The position numbers and the translations under genes were made by a program. A DNA stretch of 64,000 nucleotides from Arthrobacter sp. (lineage in GTDB: Bacteria > Actinomycetota > Actinomycetes > Actinomycetales > Micrococcaceae), in the NCBI GenBank assembly GCA_031277795.1, contig JAITLQ010000013.1:223566-287565 (forward strand). Direction: 5' to 3'. Shown here piece by piece: positions 15,983-24,594 of this stretch; positions within the stretch are counted from its first letter, which is position 1; every line of letters begins with the position of its first letter. The notes below the pieces were generated by a model that worked only from the letters and a program-made list of their open reading frames with translations, ran no database searches and was not told the origin of the DNA.

Positions 15983-17687
15983 ACCCCTCGCCGAACGGAG
16001 CCCCGCCAGCACGGGGGCGCCGGTGAAGCGCAATCGGGCCGTGGCACTCATGGCCTCCGGCACGCTCGTTTCCCGCCTGCTTGGCTTTGTCCGCACCTTC
16101 ATGCTGGCCATCGCGATCGGCTCCGTCTCCTCGGTGGCCGACGCGTTCGAGAAGGCCAACACGGTCCCCACGATCATCTTCATGCTGCTCGCGGGCGGCA
16201 TCTTCAACGTGGTGCTGGTGCCCCAGCTCATCAAGGCCTCCAAGGCCGATGACCGGGGCGGCTCCTACACGTCGAAGCTGATCACCCTCACCGTGGTGGT
16301 CATGGGGCTCGCGACGCTTCTGCTGACCCTCGCCTCGCCCTTCATCCTGCGTGCCCTGTCCTCGGGGTGGAGCCCCGACCTGCTGCGCATCGGCACGATT
16401 TTCACGTACTGGTGCATGCCCCAGGTCTTCTTCTACGGGCTCTACGCCGTGCTTGGCCAGGTGCTCAACGCCCACGGACGCTTCGGCGCCTACATGTGGG
16501 CGCCCGTGGCCAACAACGTGCTGCAGCTGATCATGCTCGGCCTCTTCATCCTCGTCTTCGGCGGGTACGAGGGCACGCCCTCCACGCAGCTGCGCGAGTG
16601 GGACACCGCCCAGACGGTGCTCCTGGCCGGCGGAGCGACCCTTGGCATTGCGGTGCAGGCACTCGTGCTGATCTGGCCGCTGCGCCGGCTCGGGCTGCGC
16701 CTGCGCGCCGACTTCTCCTGGCGCGGGATCGGCCTCAAGCACGTGGGCAAGATGGCGGCCTGGACACTCGCCGCCATGATCATCGGCAACCTCACCAACC
16801 TCTACTTCGGCAAGCTGGTCTCCGCCGCCACGGAGGCCCGCAAGGGCATGGGCTCTGCGGCGGCCTCCGTACCCGGCGAGGCGGCGCTGAACATCTCGCA
16901 GCTCATCACCGTGTTGCCGCACTCGATCTTTGCGCTCTCTCTGGCGACGGTGCTCTTCAACGAGCTCTCCCACGCCTTCACGGATCACCGCCGCCACGAG
17001 GTGGGGGCCATGCTCAACAAGGGGCTGCGCACCACGGCCGTGCCGATCATGTTCTTCACGGTGGGCTTCATCGTCCTGGCGGGCCCCCTCGGGCGGCTCT
17101 TCGGCGGCACCGCCCCCCACACGGCCAACGACGCCGGAGCTGCCATCGGCATCCTCATCGCCCTCACGGCGCTGGGCCTGCCCGCCAAGTCCTATACCTT
17201 CTTCCTGCAGCGCACCTTCTATGCGCAGGAGGACACCCGCACGCCCATGCTCATCCAGAGCGGCTACGCGGTGCTCGGCCTGGCGCTGGCCTCGGCGGCT
17301 GCCGTCACGGTCCCGGCCACGCAGATCGCCTACGCGCTGGCCATCATCTACTCCATCACCAACGTGGCGCAGGCGCTCATGGCCCATTGGGCCGTCAAGC
17401 GGAATCTCGGCAGCTACGGGGCCACGAGCGTCATGGACGCCTACATCCGCATCGGCGTCATGGCGACCTTCTCCGGCGCCGCCGGCGCCGTGGTGCTGTG
17501 GTTGCTTGGCGGCTTCGACTTCGGCTATGCCTGGTCCGGCTACATGCCGGCCATCATCTCCATCGTGCTCACCGGGCTCACCATGGGTGCCATCTACCTC
17601 TTCCTCCTGCGCTTCGCCCGCGTCTCGGAGCTCGAGGACTTCATGGGTCCCCTCGCCCGGCGCCTGCCGGGCGGACCCCGCCGCTAG
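15972..17687 (+). CDS. murJ: lipid II flippase MurJ
   Basis: The 571-aa protein is a MATE/MOP-superfamily polytopic membrane protein with about 14 membrane segments. Near the N-terminus SGTLVSRLLGFVRTF is the MurJ/MviN signature; DAFEKANTVPTI and GGIFNVVLVPQL follow. It flips lipid II for peptidoglycan synthesis. In mycobacteria the same polypeptide continues into a pseudokinase and an extracellular domain; here those parts are on a separate downstream gene (17956-19770). Confidence 0.93.
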   Translation: MASEPLAERSPASTGAPVKRNRAVALMASGTLVSRLLGFVRTFMLAIAIGSVSSVADAFEKANTVPTIIFMLLAGGIFNVVLVPQLIKASKADDRGGSYTSKLITLTVVVMGLATLLLTLASPFILRALSSGWSPDLLRIGTIFTYWCMPQVFFYGLYAVLGQVLNAHGRFGAYMWAPVANNVLQLIMLGLFILVFGGYEGTPSTQLREWDTAQTVLLAGGATLGIAVQALVLIWPLRRLGLRLRADFSWRGIGLKHVGKMAAWTLAAMIIGNLTNLYFGKLVSAATEARKGMGSAAASVPGEAALNISQLITVLPHSIFALSLATVLFNELSHAFTDHRRHEVGAMLNKGLRTTAVPIMFFTVGFIVLAGPLGRLFGGTAPHTANDAGAAIGILIALTALGLPAKSYTFFLQRTFYAQEDTRTPMLIQSGYAVLGLALASAAAVTVPATQIAYALAIIYSITNVAQALMAHWAVKRNLGSYGATSVMDAYIRIGVMATFSGAAGAVVLWLLGGFDFGYAWSGYMPAIISIVLTGLTMGAIYLFLLRFARVSELEDFMGPLARRLPGGPRR

Positions 17688-17897
17688 CCCGCTGCCGGGC
17701 CCGTCATCGCCCCGGCTCCCCGTCTCCCTCCTCTCACGCACGCCCCGCGCCCGGCCCTGGCTCGCGGTGCCGGGCACACGGCCCGAGCCCGCCCAAGGAA
17801 ACCGGCCAGCGGTCCGACCTCACGCCGTCGTGCATGTGCGGCTGTGGCGCTGGACGCAACGTGTCCCGGCGATCCGAAACCTTCCAGGAGCGGCCGG

Positions 17898-17903
17898 TAG
17901 CAT
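17898..17903 (+). promoter_or_regulatory. candidate -10 for the pseudokinase gene
   Basis: TAGCAT lies 58 nt before the GTG start in the 268-nt gap after murJ. It would give a leader of about 46 nt that includes the AAGGAG ribosome binding site. No clear -35 is present. Confidence 0.3.
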
Positions 17904-17955
17904 GGGCAGATCGGGGCCCCGTCCCGTCCAGCCTTCCCCCCTCAAGGAGACGCAC

Positions 17956-19770
17956 GTGTCCGCAGAGATCACCGTCGGATCAACCCTTGGCGGCCGCTAC
18001 CTCGTGACCGCAGAGGTCGTGACCACGGCCGAGGGCGACATGGTCTTCGACGGCACCGACCAGGTACTCAACCGCCCGGTTTCGTTGCTCGTCGCCGCGC
18101 CCACCAACGCCACCCGCATGGCCGTGAGCGCCCGCGAGATCGCCATGGGCACGCGTCCCTCCGAGGTGCAGGTCCTTGACCTCGGCCTCAACGCCGACTC
18201 CACGTACCTGATCGCCAATCTCTGCGATCCCACGTCCCTGCTTGACCTTGTCGTCGAGGCCGACGCCCCGTACATCGAGCCGTTCCAGACCGACACCCTG
18301 GGTCAGGAGATCTTCGGCGAGCCGCGCAGCCTCGAGCCGCAGGTCTATGACGACGACGCCGAGTACTACCAGGAGCTCGCCGCCGAGCAGCAGCGCCGCC
18401 CGCTCCTGGGCCGCCTCTTTGGCAAGCGCGCGGAGACGGCCGGCGACGCCGCCGAGGAGGCCTCCCCCGCCACGGCACCCACGCCGCTGGTTGACCCGTT
18501 CAGCCCCGAGGCGGCCGGCCCGGCCGGCTACGCCTCCGTGGCCGACGCTGGCAACGCGGCCCCGGCCACCGGGCCCTTCGCCGCCGCGCCGCAGTCGGCC
18601 GCCGACGCCGCGCGGGCCGCCCGCGCTGTGCCGCAGGCCACCGAGCAGACTCCCACCGCGCCGGCCGCGCCGGCCGGGCCTGCTGCGCCCGCCGCGCCGG
18701 TCAACCCGGCGGCCGCTGCCGCCGACGACGCCACGCGCCCCTCGGCCATCGTCCCCCCGGTCTCCCCGCTGCCCCCCGTGAGCGCGCCCCAGGCCCAGAC
18801 CCCGGCCGTGACCGAACTCCCCTCGCTCTCCACCGACGAGCAGGCGGCCCGCGCGGCCGCCGAGCGCGGCGCCGAGGCTCGCGCCGCCTCCCGCTTCCCT
18901 CGGGAAGCGGCGTCGGCCGCCGGCGCGGCCGGGGTGGCGGACGGGGCACGGGATGCCTCGGGTGCTCAGGCGCCGCTCGCCGGCCCGGCCGCCGGGGGCG
19001 GCACCGGTGCTGCGGCCAAGCAGAGCAGCATCGCCGCGGCCGCTGATGACGTTTTGGCTCGGGTCGGCGGCCAGGCGGCTCCCGCTCGCGAGGAGGCCGA
19101 CGCCCATCGCTGGACCCGTCTGCTGGTGGGTGTGGTCCTCGTTGCGGTGTTGGTCACCGGCGTCGTGTTGGCGGTCAAGGCGCTGGGCGGCGGTGGCGCG
19201 CAGCCCGTGGCCCAGCCGAGCAGCTCGGCCACGTCACCTGCCCCGGGTTCGAGCTCGGGTGAGAGCGGCGGCGGCAGCAGCACCGCCGCGACCGTGACCA
19301 AGCCCAAGATCGATTCAATTGCGATTGTTGCTCCCAGCGAATCCGATTGGGGAAGCCTGTATGTCCCGGCGCAGACATCGCCGGAGAATGCGGTGGACGG
19401 TAACGCCTCCACGCGCTTCTCGACCTACACCTACAAGTCTGCCAATTTCGGCAACTACTTCAAGGAATTCACCTTGATGGTCAAGCTCAAGCAGCCGAGT
19501 GATCTCTCCTCCGTCACGCTGACGGGGCTCGGCGGCACGGGCGGGGAGGTGCAGGTTGCCGTTGGCGATTCTGCCTCGGTCGATTCCGCCAAGGACGTCT
19601 TCTCCGGTTCCTTCTCCGGCTCGACGCTCGAGGCCCCCACCGTCAACGGCGGGGACCCCGTCAAGGGGCAGTACGTGTTCATCACCGTGTCCGAGCTGCC
19701 GCGACTCGCCTCGCCGAACAGCCCCGATCGCCCCTACGGCTTCCAGGTCTCAGAGATCAAGGTCTCCTGA
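17956..19770 (+). CDS. transmembrane pseudokinase-like protein with extracellular discoidin-like domain
   Basis: The 604-aa protein starts at a GTG after AAGGAG. Residues about 8-100 resemble the N-lobe of a Ser/Thr kinase (GGRYLVTAEV..., LNRPVSLLVA), but the glycine loop and catalytic lysine are not conserved and no catalytic loop is seen. Residues about 110-385 are an Ala/Pro-rich linker. One membrane helix lies at about 388-407. Residues about 430-604 form an external domain with AVDGNASTRFST, typical of F5/8-type C (discoidin) folds that bind sugars. In Mycobacterium the same modules are fused to MurJ and recruit FhaA when phosphorylated, so this is a likely regulator of lipid II export. 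Confidence 0.75.
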   Translation: MSAEITVGSTLGGRYLVTAEVVTTAEGDMVFDGTDQVLNRPVSLLVAAPTNATRMAVSAREIAMGTRPSEVQVLDLGLNADSTYLIANLCDPTSLLDLVVEADAPYIEPFQTDTLGQEIFGEPRSLEPQVYDDDAEYYQELAAEQQRRPLLGRLFGKRAETAGDAAEEASPATAPTPLVDPFSPEAAGPAGYASVADAGNAAPATGPFAAAPQSAADAARAARAVPQATEQTPTAPAAPAGPAAPAAPVNPAAAAADDATRPSAIVPPVSPLPPVSAPQAQTPAVTELPSLSTDEQAARAAAERGAEARAASRFPREAASAAGAAGVADGARDASGAQAPLAGPAAGGGTGAAAKQSSIAAAADDVLARVGGQAAPAREEADAHRWTRLLVGVVLVAVLVTGVVLAVKALGGGGAQPVAQPSSSATSPAPGSSSGESGGGSSTAATVTKPKIDSIAIVAPSESDWGSLYVPAQTSPENAVDGNASTRFSTYTYKSANFGNYFKEFTLMVKLKQPSDLSSVTLTGLGGTGGEVQVAVGDSASVDSAKDVFSGSFSGSTLEAPTVNGGDPVKGQYVFITVSELPRLASPNSPDRPYGFQVSEIKVS

Positions 19771-19782
19771 GCCACCCCACCG

Positions 19783-19796
19783 CCTGCCATGGCAGG
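19783..19796. promoter_or_regulatory. 14-nt perfect palindrome before trxB promoter
   Basis: CCTGCCATGGCAGG overlaps the first bases of the ECF -35 element. It may be a regulator site or a weak hairpin after the preceding gene. Confidence 0.3.
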
Positions 19797-19822
19797 GAAT
19801 AGGCCCGGCCGCGGAGCGGTTA
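19795..19822 (+). promoter_or_regulatory. SigH/SigR-type thiol-stress promoter of trxB
   Basis: GGGAAT (19795-19800), an 18-nt spacer, then GTTA (19819-19822) match the disulfide-stress ECF promoter consensus GGAAT-N18/19-GTT. Mycobacterial and Streptomyces trxB genes have such promoters. The start would be near 19829. Confidence 0.65.
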
Positions 19823-19887
19823 CGACTCATACGAACAGGCGCCTCCCATTCGGGAAGCACCGCAGCAAGCGAGGAAGGCAGGCTCCC

Positions 19888-20895
19888 GTGCCCGCTCAGA
19901 ACAACGACGTCGTCCGCGACGTCATCATCGTTGGTTCCGGACCCGCCGGGTACACCGCCGCCATCTACACGGCGCGCGCCAACCTGTCCCCGCTCGTGAT
20001 CGCGGGCTCCGTGGAGGCCGGCGGTGAGCTCATGAAGACCACCGAGGTGGAGAACTTCCCGGGCTTCCCCGAGGGCATCATGGGCCCCGAACTCATGGCC
20101 AAGCTGCAGGAGCAGGCCGAGAAGTTCGGCGCGGAGGTGCTCTACGAGGACGCCACCGCAGTGGAGCTCGAGGGTGAGGTCAAGAAGGTCGTCCTCTTGG
20201 ACGGCACGATCCACCGCGCCCGCACCGTCATCCTGGCCACCGGTTCCGCTTACCGCGAGCTGGGCCTCGACAGCGAGGCCCGCCTGTCCGGTCACGGCGT
20301 CTCGTGGTGCGCCACGTGCGACGGGTTCTTCTTCCGCGAGCAGGAAATCGCCGTGGTCGGTGGCGGCGATTCCGCCATGGAGGAGGCCCTCTTCCTCACC
20401 AAGTTCGCCTCCAAGGTCACCGTGATCCACCGCCGCGACTCCCTGCGCGCCTCCAAGATCATGGCCGACCGCGCCCTGGCCCACCCCAAGATCGAGTTCG
20501 CCTGGAACTCCGAGGTGGCCGATGTCCTCGGGGAGGACAAGGTCACCGGCGTGCGCCTGCGCGATCTCAACACGGGCGAAGAGCGCGACCTCGCGGTCAC
20601 CGGCGTGTTCGTGGCCATCGGCAACGATCCCCGCGTGGCTCTCGTGAAGGATCAGGTCCAAATCACCGAGGCCGGCACCATCGCTGTGGAGGGCCGTTCC
20701 TCGCGCACCTCCGTTGACGGCGTCTTTGCCGCCGGCGATGTGCTTGACCCGAGCTACCGCCAGGCCATCACCGCCGCCGGCTCCGGCTGCGCCGCGGCGA
20801 TCGATGTGGAGCACTACCTCGGCTCCCACGAGACCGCCTGCGCCACCGACGACGCATCCGATTCCGCTCAGGCCGCCAACGCGGCGATCGCCTGA
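19888..20895 (+). CDS. trxB: thioredoxin-disulfide reductase
   Basis: The 335-aa flavoprotein reduces thioredoxin with [18 protein letters not shown] (about 13-25) binds [14 protein letters not shown] (about 139-149) holds the redox CxxC, and [12 protein letters not shown] (about 155-166) binds NADPH. The GTG start after GAGGAAGGC removes an upstream in-frame extension. A short Ala/Asp/Ser tail follows the fold. It is cotranscribed with trxA 30 nt downstream. Confidence 0.96.
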   Translation: MPAQNNDVVRDVIIVGSGPAGYTAAIYTARANLSPLVIAGSVEAGGELMKTTEVENFPGFPEGIMGPELMAKLQEQAEKFGAEVLYEDATAVELEGEVKKVVLLDGTIHRARTVILATGSAYRELGLDSEARLSGHGVSWCATCDGFFFREQEIAVVGGGDSAMEEALFLTKFASKVTVIHRRDSLRASKIMADRALAHPKIEFAWNSEVADVLGEDKVTGVRLRDLNTGEERDLAVTGVFVAIGNDPRVALVKDQVQITEAGTIAVEGRSSRTSVDGVFAAGDVLDPSYRQAITAAGSGCAAAIDVEHYLGSHETACATDDASDSAQAANAAIA

Positions 20896-20925
20896 TTCAA
20901 CCCTTTTAGCGCAAGGAGAGACACC

Positions 20926-21246
20926 ATGGCCACCGTTGCCGACGTCACCGATGCCACCTTCCAGGACGAGGTCCTGAAGTCCGACAAGCCCGTCATCGTG
21001 GATTTCTGGGCCGAGTGGTGCGGCCCGTGCCGCATGCTCAGCCCCATCCTTGACCAGATCGCCGACGAGCACGACTCCGTCAAGGTCGTGAAGGTCAACG
21101 TTGACGAGAACCAGGGCATCGCCGCCCAGTACGGCATCACGTCGATCCCCGCCGTGTACGTGTTCAACGCCGGCGAGCACGTCGCCACGTCCATCGGCGC
21201 CAAGCCGAAGCAGATCATCGAGAAGGAATTCGCCGAGTACCTCTGA
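20926..21246 (+). CDS. trxA: thioredoxin
   Basis: The 106-aa protein has the active site WCGPC at residues 31-35 and the usual cis-Pro segment [19 protein letters not shown] ribosome binding site precedes the ATG. It reduces protein disulfides in the cytoplasm and is the partner of the upstream reductase. A strong terminator ends the operon. In related genomes parB, parA and rsmG would be expected nearby; here a low-complexity region follows. Confidence 0.97.
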   Translation: MATVADVTDATFQDEVLKSDKPVIVDFWAEWCGPCRMLSPILDQIADEHDSVKVVKVNVDENQGIAAQYGITSIPAVYVFNAGEHVATSIGAKPKQIIEKEFAEYL

Positions 21247-21278
21247 GTCCTCGCCTCGCCCCCCCCGCGAGTCCTTCG

Positions 21279-21312
21279 AAGCGCCCCTCCCGTTCGCGGG
21301 AGGGGCGCTTTG
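21279..21312 (+). terminator. intrinsic terminator of trxBA
   Basis: A perfect 14-bp stem (21279-21292 with 21297-21310) closed by a TTCG tetraloop is followed by TTT. Confidence 0.85.
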
Positions 21313-21343
21313 CTGTGAGAGGCAGCGACTCGGTCCCGGATCA

Positions 21344-21411
21344 GGCGAAGCGCGCGGCGGGGCCGGACGGCGGGGTTGGAGTCTGGCCGGACGGCGAAGC
21401 GCGCGGCGGGG
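21344..21411. repeat. direct repeat, 19 nt identical, 49 nt apart
   Basis: GGCGAAGCGCGCGGCGGGG occurs at 21344-21362 and 21393-21411, followed each time by a G/C-rich segment containing TTGGA or CCGGA. The surrounding 21313-21650 holds no supported gene. Confidence 0.6.
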
Positions 21412-21700
21412 TTGGACAGCAGGGCTGGAGGCGGGCTGGACGACGGCGGAGCCGCGCTGCGCGTCCTCGACCGCGTCCCCAGACCGAGCCACGGCCTTCC
21501 CCTCGCTAAACGCGTCAGAGGTCGGCGCGGCACACATCCGCTCGGAGGCGTACTGAGTCGCGAACGACACTCGCTGCGGGGCCACCGCGCAGGCCGTCCT
21601 CACTGAGGGCGCCTCTCCCTGTGCCGGCCGCGGGGCGAACAACACAACGGAGGTAGATCCACCGCGATACACATGGAGCGAGGCCGCCGTCGGTTTCGAC

Positions 21701-21754
21701 TTCCCGCTTCCCGCTTCCCGCTTCCCGCTTCCCGCTTCCCGCTTCCCGCTTCCC
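21701..21754. repeat. heptanucleotide tandem repeat, seven copies
   Basis: Seven perfect copies of TTCCCGC (21701-21749) are followed by a partial copy. A 7-nt unit shifts the reading frame with each copy gained or lost. No credible gene spans it. Confidence 0.85.
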
Positions 21755-21899
21755 CAGGGATGGTCCCCGCAGCGCTGAGGCGCGGCTCATTCGACAGCGG
21801 TTGACCTCGTCCAACGGGGCCCAACGGGGCACCGCGCACCTCCCGGCGTACGGTGCCTGGCCCTGTCCCCCGCCCCACTCCTCACGCCACCGTGCTGTC

Positions 21900-22745
21900 C
21901 GCTAACTCTCTCCTTTCAGGAGCGGCCAGGAGCGGCCAGGAGCGGCCGGCGCGCAGGGCTCGAGAGCGGGCTTAGCCGGCCAAGTGGCTACCAGCGGCCA
22001 CGAGCGAGAGGCCGGCACGTCAGGCAGGCGGCCGGGGCAGCCGGCCACGAGCACGAGGAACGCGCCAACAGCGCGCAGCACGGCGGCGCAGCACGGAGCC
22101 AGGGCCGGCGCGGCACGGCCGGCAGCGGGCGGCGGAGGGCCCGAGGCGCACGGGCGGACGGCGCAGCTCGCAGCCCCCACGAGCGCGGCGCGAGCAGCCC
22201 GCGCTACGAAGCGGGCACGGAGCGCGCGGCGCGCGCATGAGGAACGCGCCAACAGCGCACAGCACGGCGGCGCAGCACGGAGCCAGGGCCAGCGGCCGAC
22301 ACGAGCGGCGCGGCCAGGGGCACGGCGGCGCAGCACGGCGGCGCAGCACGGCGGCCCAGCACGGAACCAGGGCCAGCGTGGCCGGCGCGGCCGGTAGGCG
22401 GGCGCCGGCGCACGAGGCGCACGAGGCGCACGAGGCGCACGAGGCGGCCGGCACGAGCGGCGCGGGACGCACGAGGCGCACGAGGCGCACGAGGCGCACG
22501 AGGCGCACGAGGCGCGCGCGGCGCACGAGGCGCGCGCGGCGCACGAGGCGGCCGGCACGAGCGGCGCGGGCGGCGCGGGCGGCGCGGGCGGCGCGGGCGG
22601 CGCAGCCGGCGCACGGCGGCGCACGAGGCGCACGGCGGCGCACGAGGCGCACGAGGCGGCCGGCACGAGCGGCGCGGGACGCACGGGACGCACGGGGCGG
22701 CGCCGGAGGAAGGCCGGCAGCGGCCGGCGTGGCCAGGGGGAAAGC
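21900..22745. repeat. GC-rich low-complexity region, left flank of the element
   Basis: About 0.85 kb of short interspersed words such as GGCCGGCACGAG, GGCGCAGCACGG and tandem GGCGCACGA (best at 22415-22560). Open frames exist on both strands only because stop codons are almost absent. The reverse complements of several words recur at 63.56-64.0 kb. Confidence 0.7.
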
Positions 22746-22790
22746 AAAGAGCCCGGGTCGACCGCGAGGATCGAATACCGGGCCCTTCTA
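22746..22790. terminator. possible hairpin terminator
   Basis: An approximately 10-bp stem with a mismatch (22746-22757 with 22778-22788), with A-rich and T-containing flanks, closes the low-complexity block just before the toxin-antitoxin promoter. Confidence 0.35.
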
Positions 22791-22877
22791 AGCTTCAACC
22801 AAGTCAGTGCCGGGCACCGCCCTCGGCGTTTGTGGTTGCCACGGTACGCCCTATGACGAGCACGGCCACCTCACAGT

Positions 22878-22910
22878 TGTTCGAACATTACAGAGCAACG
22901 GTGCTAGGCT
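22878..22910 (+). promoter_or_regulatory. promoter and operator of the first toxin-antitoxin pair
   Basis: TAGGCT (22905-22910) lies 12 nt before the ATG at 22917 (leaderless). The perfect palindrome TGTTCGAACA (22878-22887) covers the -35 position and is a natural site for autorepression. Confidence 0.5.
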
Positions 22911-22916
22911 GTTCGC

Positions 22917-23183
22917 ATGAACATGCTCAAAGTGCCTGCCCGCCTCGCCACGCAGAAGGGCGCAGGCTACCTCGCTGAACAGGCAGCCGACCGCACCCTG
23001 GTCATCACTAGCCATGGCAAGCCCGTCGCGGTGGTCCAGAGCCCTGAGGCGTTCGATGAGCAGGCCCGTGTTCTGCGCGACTCGGCCGCCCGCCTCACGG
23101 AAGGGCTGGCCTCGATCCTGGCTGAGCGCTCTACCTTCCACTCCCCGGAAGAGGCGAAGGCCATGCTCAGTGCGCGCCGGTGA
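22917..23183 (+). CDS. Phd/YefM-family antitoxin
   Basis: The 88-aa protein has the Phd/YefM fold: an N-terminal DNA-binding part with TQKGAGYLAEQAADRTLVITSHGKP..., where 'I-T-S-H-G-K-P-V-A-V-V' is the family signature, and a C-terminal helix to wrap the toxin. It overlaps the toxin gene by 14 nt. Autoregulation is likely through the palindrome in its promoter. Confidence 0.8.
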   Translation: MNMLKVPARLATQKGAGYLAEQAADRTLVITSHGKPVAVVQSPEAFDEQARVLRDSAARLTEGLASILAERSTFHSPEEAKAMLSARR

Positions 23184-23910
23184 GCACTTCCCCGACGACC
23201 AAGCCGAAGTTGTCTTCTCCGACAGCAGCATCGATTGGATCGCCGAGAACATCGATCCAGCCCGACAAGACGAGCTGATTGACACCGTCGTCCGGCTGCT
23301 CGTGGCCCCGTGGGGCAAGCACGCTCTCTCGAACAGGCCCGGCGAGCCCTTCGCCGGGCTGAACACGGTGGAGGTGTTCGAGCGCGAGTACCGGGTGGTG
23401 TACCGCGCCACCGTCTCCCAAGGAACAGGCTTGCTCGAAGTCCTCGCCATCGGTGAGCGCAAGGAGTCCCGCGTCTACGCCATCGTGGCGGCGCTGATCG
23501 CATCCGGCAAACTGGACGATCTTGAAATGCAGATTTGGGACTTGATGCGCATCTTCGAAACCAGCAGCAAACAGCTCGGCCTCGAGGATTGGGATTACCT
23601 GCCTACCCCAGCCCCTCCGGGCCTGCAACGCGCGGCCGTAGCCGTCGGCGCACTCGAAGCCGACACCGCCGCGCTGCTCTCCACCGACGAAATCAACGCC
23701 GCCCTGGAAGCTGCATGGTCCGGCGGCGGTGCTGAGGCGGACAAGACAGCGGCCCTACAGGCGGCGCTCCTGCGTCTGGCCGGGCAAGCCGACCCAGACC
23801 GCGTGGTCCGCCAACGCCAGGCCACCCGCTGCGGCGCCTTCATGCCCCGCAGCAAGAAGAACTGCATCCGAGCCGTCGGCCACGCCGGGGCCCACAGAGC
23901 GACCCTGTAA
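23170..23910 (+). CDS. RelE/ParE-like toxin with long C-terminal extension
   Basis: The 246-aa protein starts at a GTG inside the antitoxin end. Residues about 30-105 look RelE/ParE-like: NTVEVFEREYRVVYRATV, then LLEVLAIGERKESRVY. Ordinary toxins of this type end near 90-110 aa; here another 140 residues follow, mostly helical and Ala-rich, ending in a basic, Cys/His-containing tail (RCGAFMPRSKKNCIR). The extension could control specificity or bind another partner. The frame is also open upstream of 23170, inside the antitoxin gene. Confidence 0.6.
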   Translation: MRAGEHFPDDQAEVVFSDSSIDWIAENIDPARQDELIDTVVRLLVAPWGKHALSNRPGEPFAGLNTVEVFEREYRVVYRATVSQGTGLLEVLAIGERKESRVYAIVAALIASGKLDDLEMQIWDLMRIFETSSKQLGLEDWDYLPTPAPPGLQRAAVAVGALEADTAALLSTDEINAALEAAWSGGGAEADKTAALQAALLRLAGQADPDRVVRQRQATRCGAFMPRSKKNCIRAVGHAGAHRATL

Positions 23911-23935
23911 CCGCGACAACCCTCCTGGAGACGCC

Positions 23936-24082
23936 ATGACGCATCACGCCCTCAGCCTCAGCATGAACGCACAGGGCCGTTACGTCGCGGCGTGTTCTTG
24001 CGGTGGTTGGAAGTCGACGAACGAGCGAGATGAAGAAACCGTGTTTCGCGCATTCGAGTTGCATCTAGCAACAAGTCACTGA
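23936..24082 (+). CDS. small Cys-containing protein of 48 aa
   Basis: ATG after a TGGAGA ribosome binding site. The centre reads AACSCGGWKS, a small knuckle-like Cys pair, and His residues flank it. Similar short proteins are common on actinobacterial plasmids and phages, but the function is unknown. It ends 6 nt before the convergent membrane-protein gene. Confidence 0.55.
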   Translation: MTHHALSLSMNAQGRYVAACSCGGWKSTNERDEETVFRAFELHLATSH

Positions 24083-24088
24083 ATCGCG

Positions 24089-24550
24089 TCACTCCAAAAA
24101 TGGAAGTCGGAACCCGAACTCCATCGTTGAAGCGATCCAAACAAGCGCCCCCAGGCCAGCCAACGTGAAAGCTACGGGCCACTCCCAACTGGCAAGTATG
24201 TAGGCATCTCCCGCATAGGCTCTATCCCTGCCATACGGTCCACCAATACCGACGAGCATGCCCCATAGGATGCCGAGCGTTACTAATCCGGCTCCCAACG
24301 CTGAAAGCAGGATCGAGGCGTTGCCCGAGATAATTCCTTCGACGATGCCGGTTGCGGCTTTGCCTCGCTCGGAGACTTGGTGATTGGCAAGCGCTATGCA
24401 AGCAGCTATCCCGGCCGTCCCGAACAGGACAAGACCGCCGAGAGTCCATGCCTTCGTCTGGCCCCAACTCAAGTCCTGATACCAGGCAGGGAAAAGATAG
24501 AACAGCGCCCCGAGTGCGGAGGCAAACCCAAAGATTAGAACCCACAGCAT
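24089..24550 (-). CDS. integral membrane protein, four segments, unknown
   Basis: The 153-aa product has four hydrophobic segments (about 3-20, 35-55, 80-100, 125-145) separated by short loops, no signal peptide and no recognised motif. Its base composition is clearly less GC-rich than the chromosome, which fits acquired DNA. Confidence 0.6.
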   Translation of the reverse strand: MLWVLIFGFASALGALFYLFPAWYQDLSWGQTKAWTLGGLVLFGTAGIAACIALANHQVSERGKAATGIVEGIISGNASILLSALGAGLVTLGILWGMLVGIGGPYGRDRAYAGDAYILASWEWPVAFTLAGLGALVWIASTMEFGFRLPFLE

Positions 24551-24594
24551 TAGAACTTCCTCACCGGCAGGGCATGGATATGTAACTTCAACAA

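Noticed and set aside
16367..17955. Long open frames in other phases over murJ
   Set aside because: Arg/Pro/His-rich translations typical of shadow frames in high-GC genes, lacking motifs.
18953..19297. Extra small gene inside the pseudokinase linker
   Set aside because: Frame-shadow of the Ala/Pro-rich linker; no start signals.
21515..21878. Minus-strand ORFs with repeated EAGSGKR
   Set aside because: The peptide repeat is only the translation of the 7-nt DNA tandem repeat; no ribosome binding site or other coding sign.
22410..22700. CRISPR-like regular repeats
   Set aside because: The repeated words are 9-12 nt and tandem or irregular, with no constant-length unique spacers and no cas genes.
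22746..22790. tRNA-like segment (GGATCGAATACC near a GC stem) as an att site
   Set aside because: It lacks the TTC of the T-loop, an anticodon arm and a matching acceptor stem; more likely a hairpin.
21984..22798. Several long ORFs on both strands in the low-complexity block
   Set aside because: Stop-free simply from extreme GC content; translations are Ala/Arg/Pro-only in all frames.
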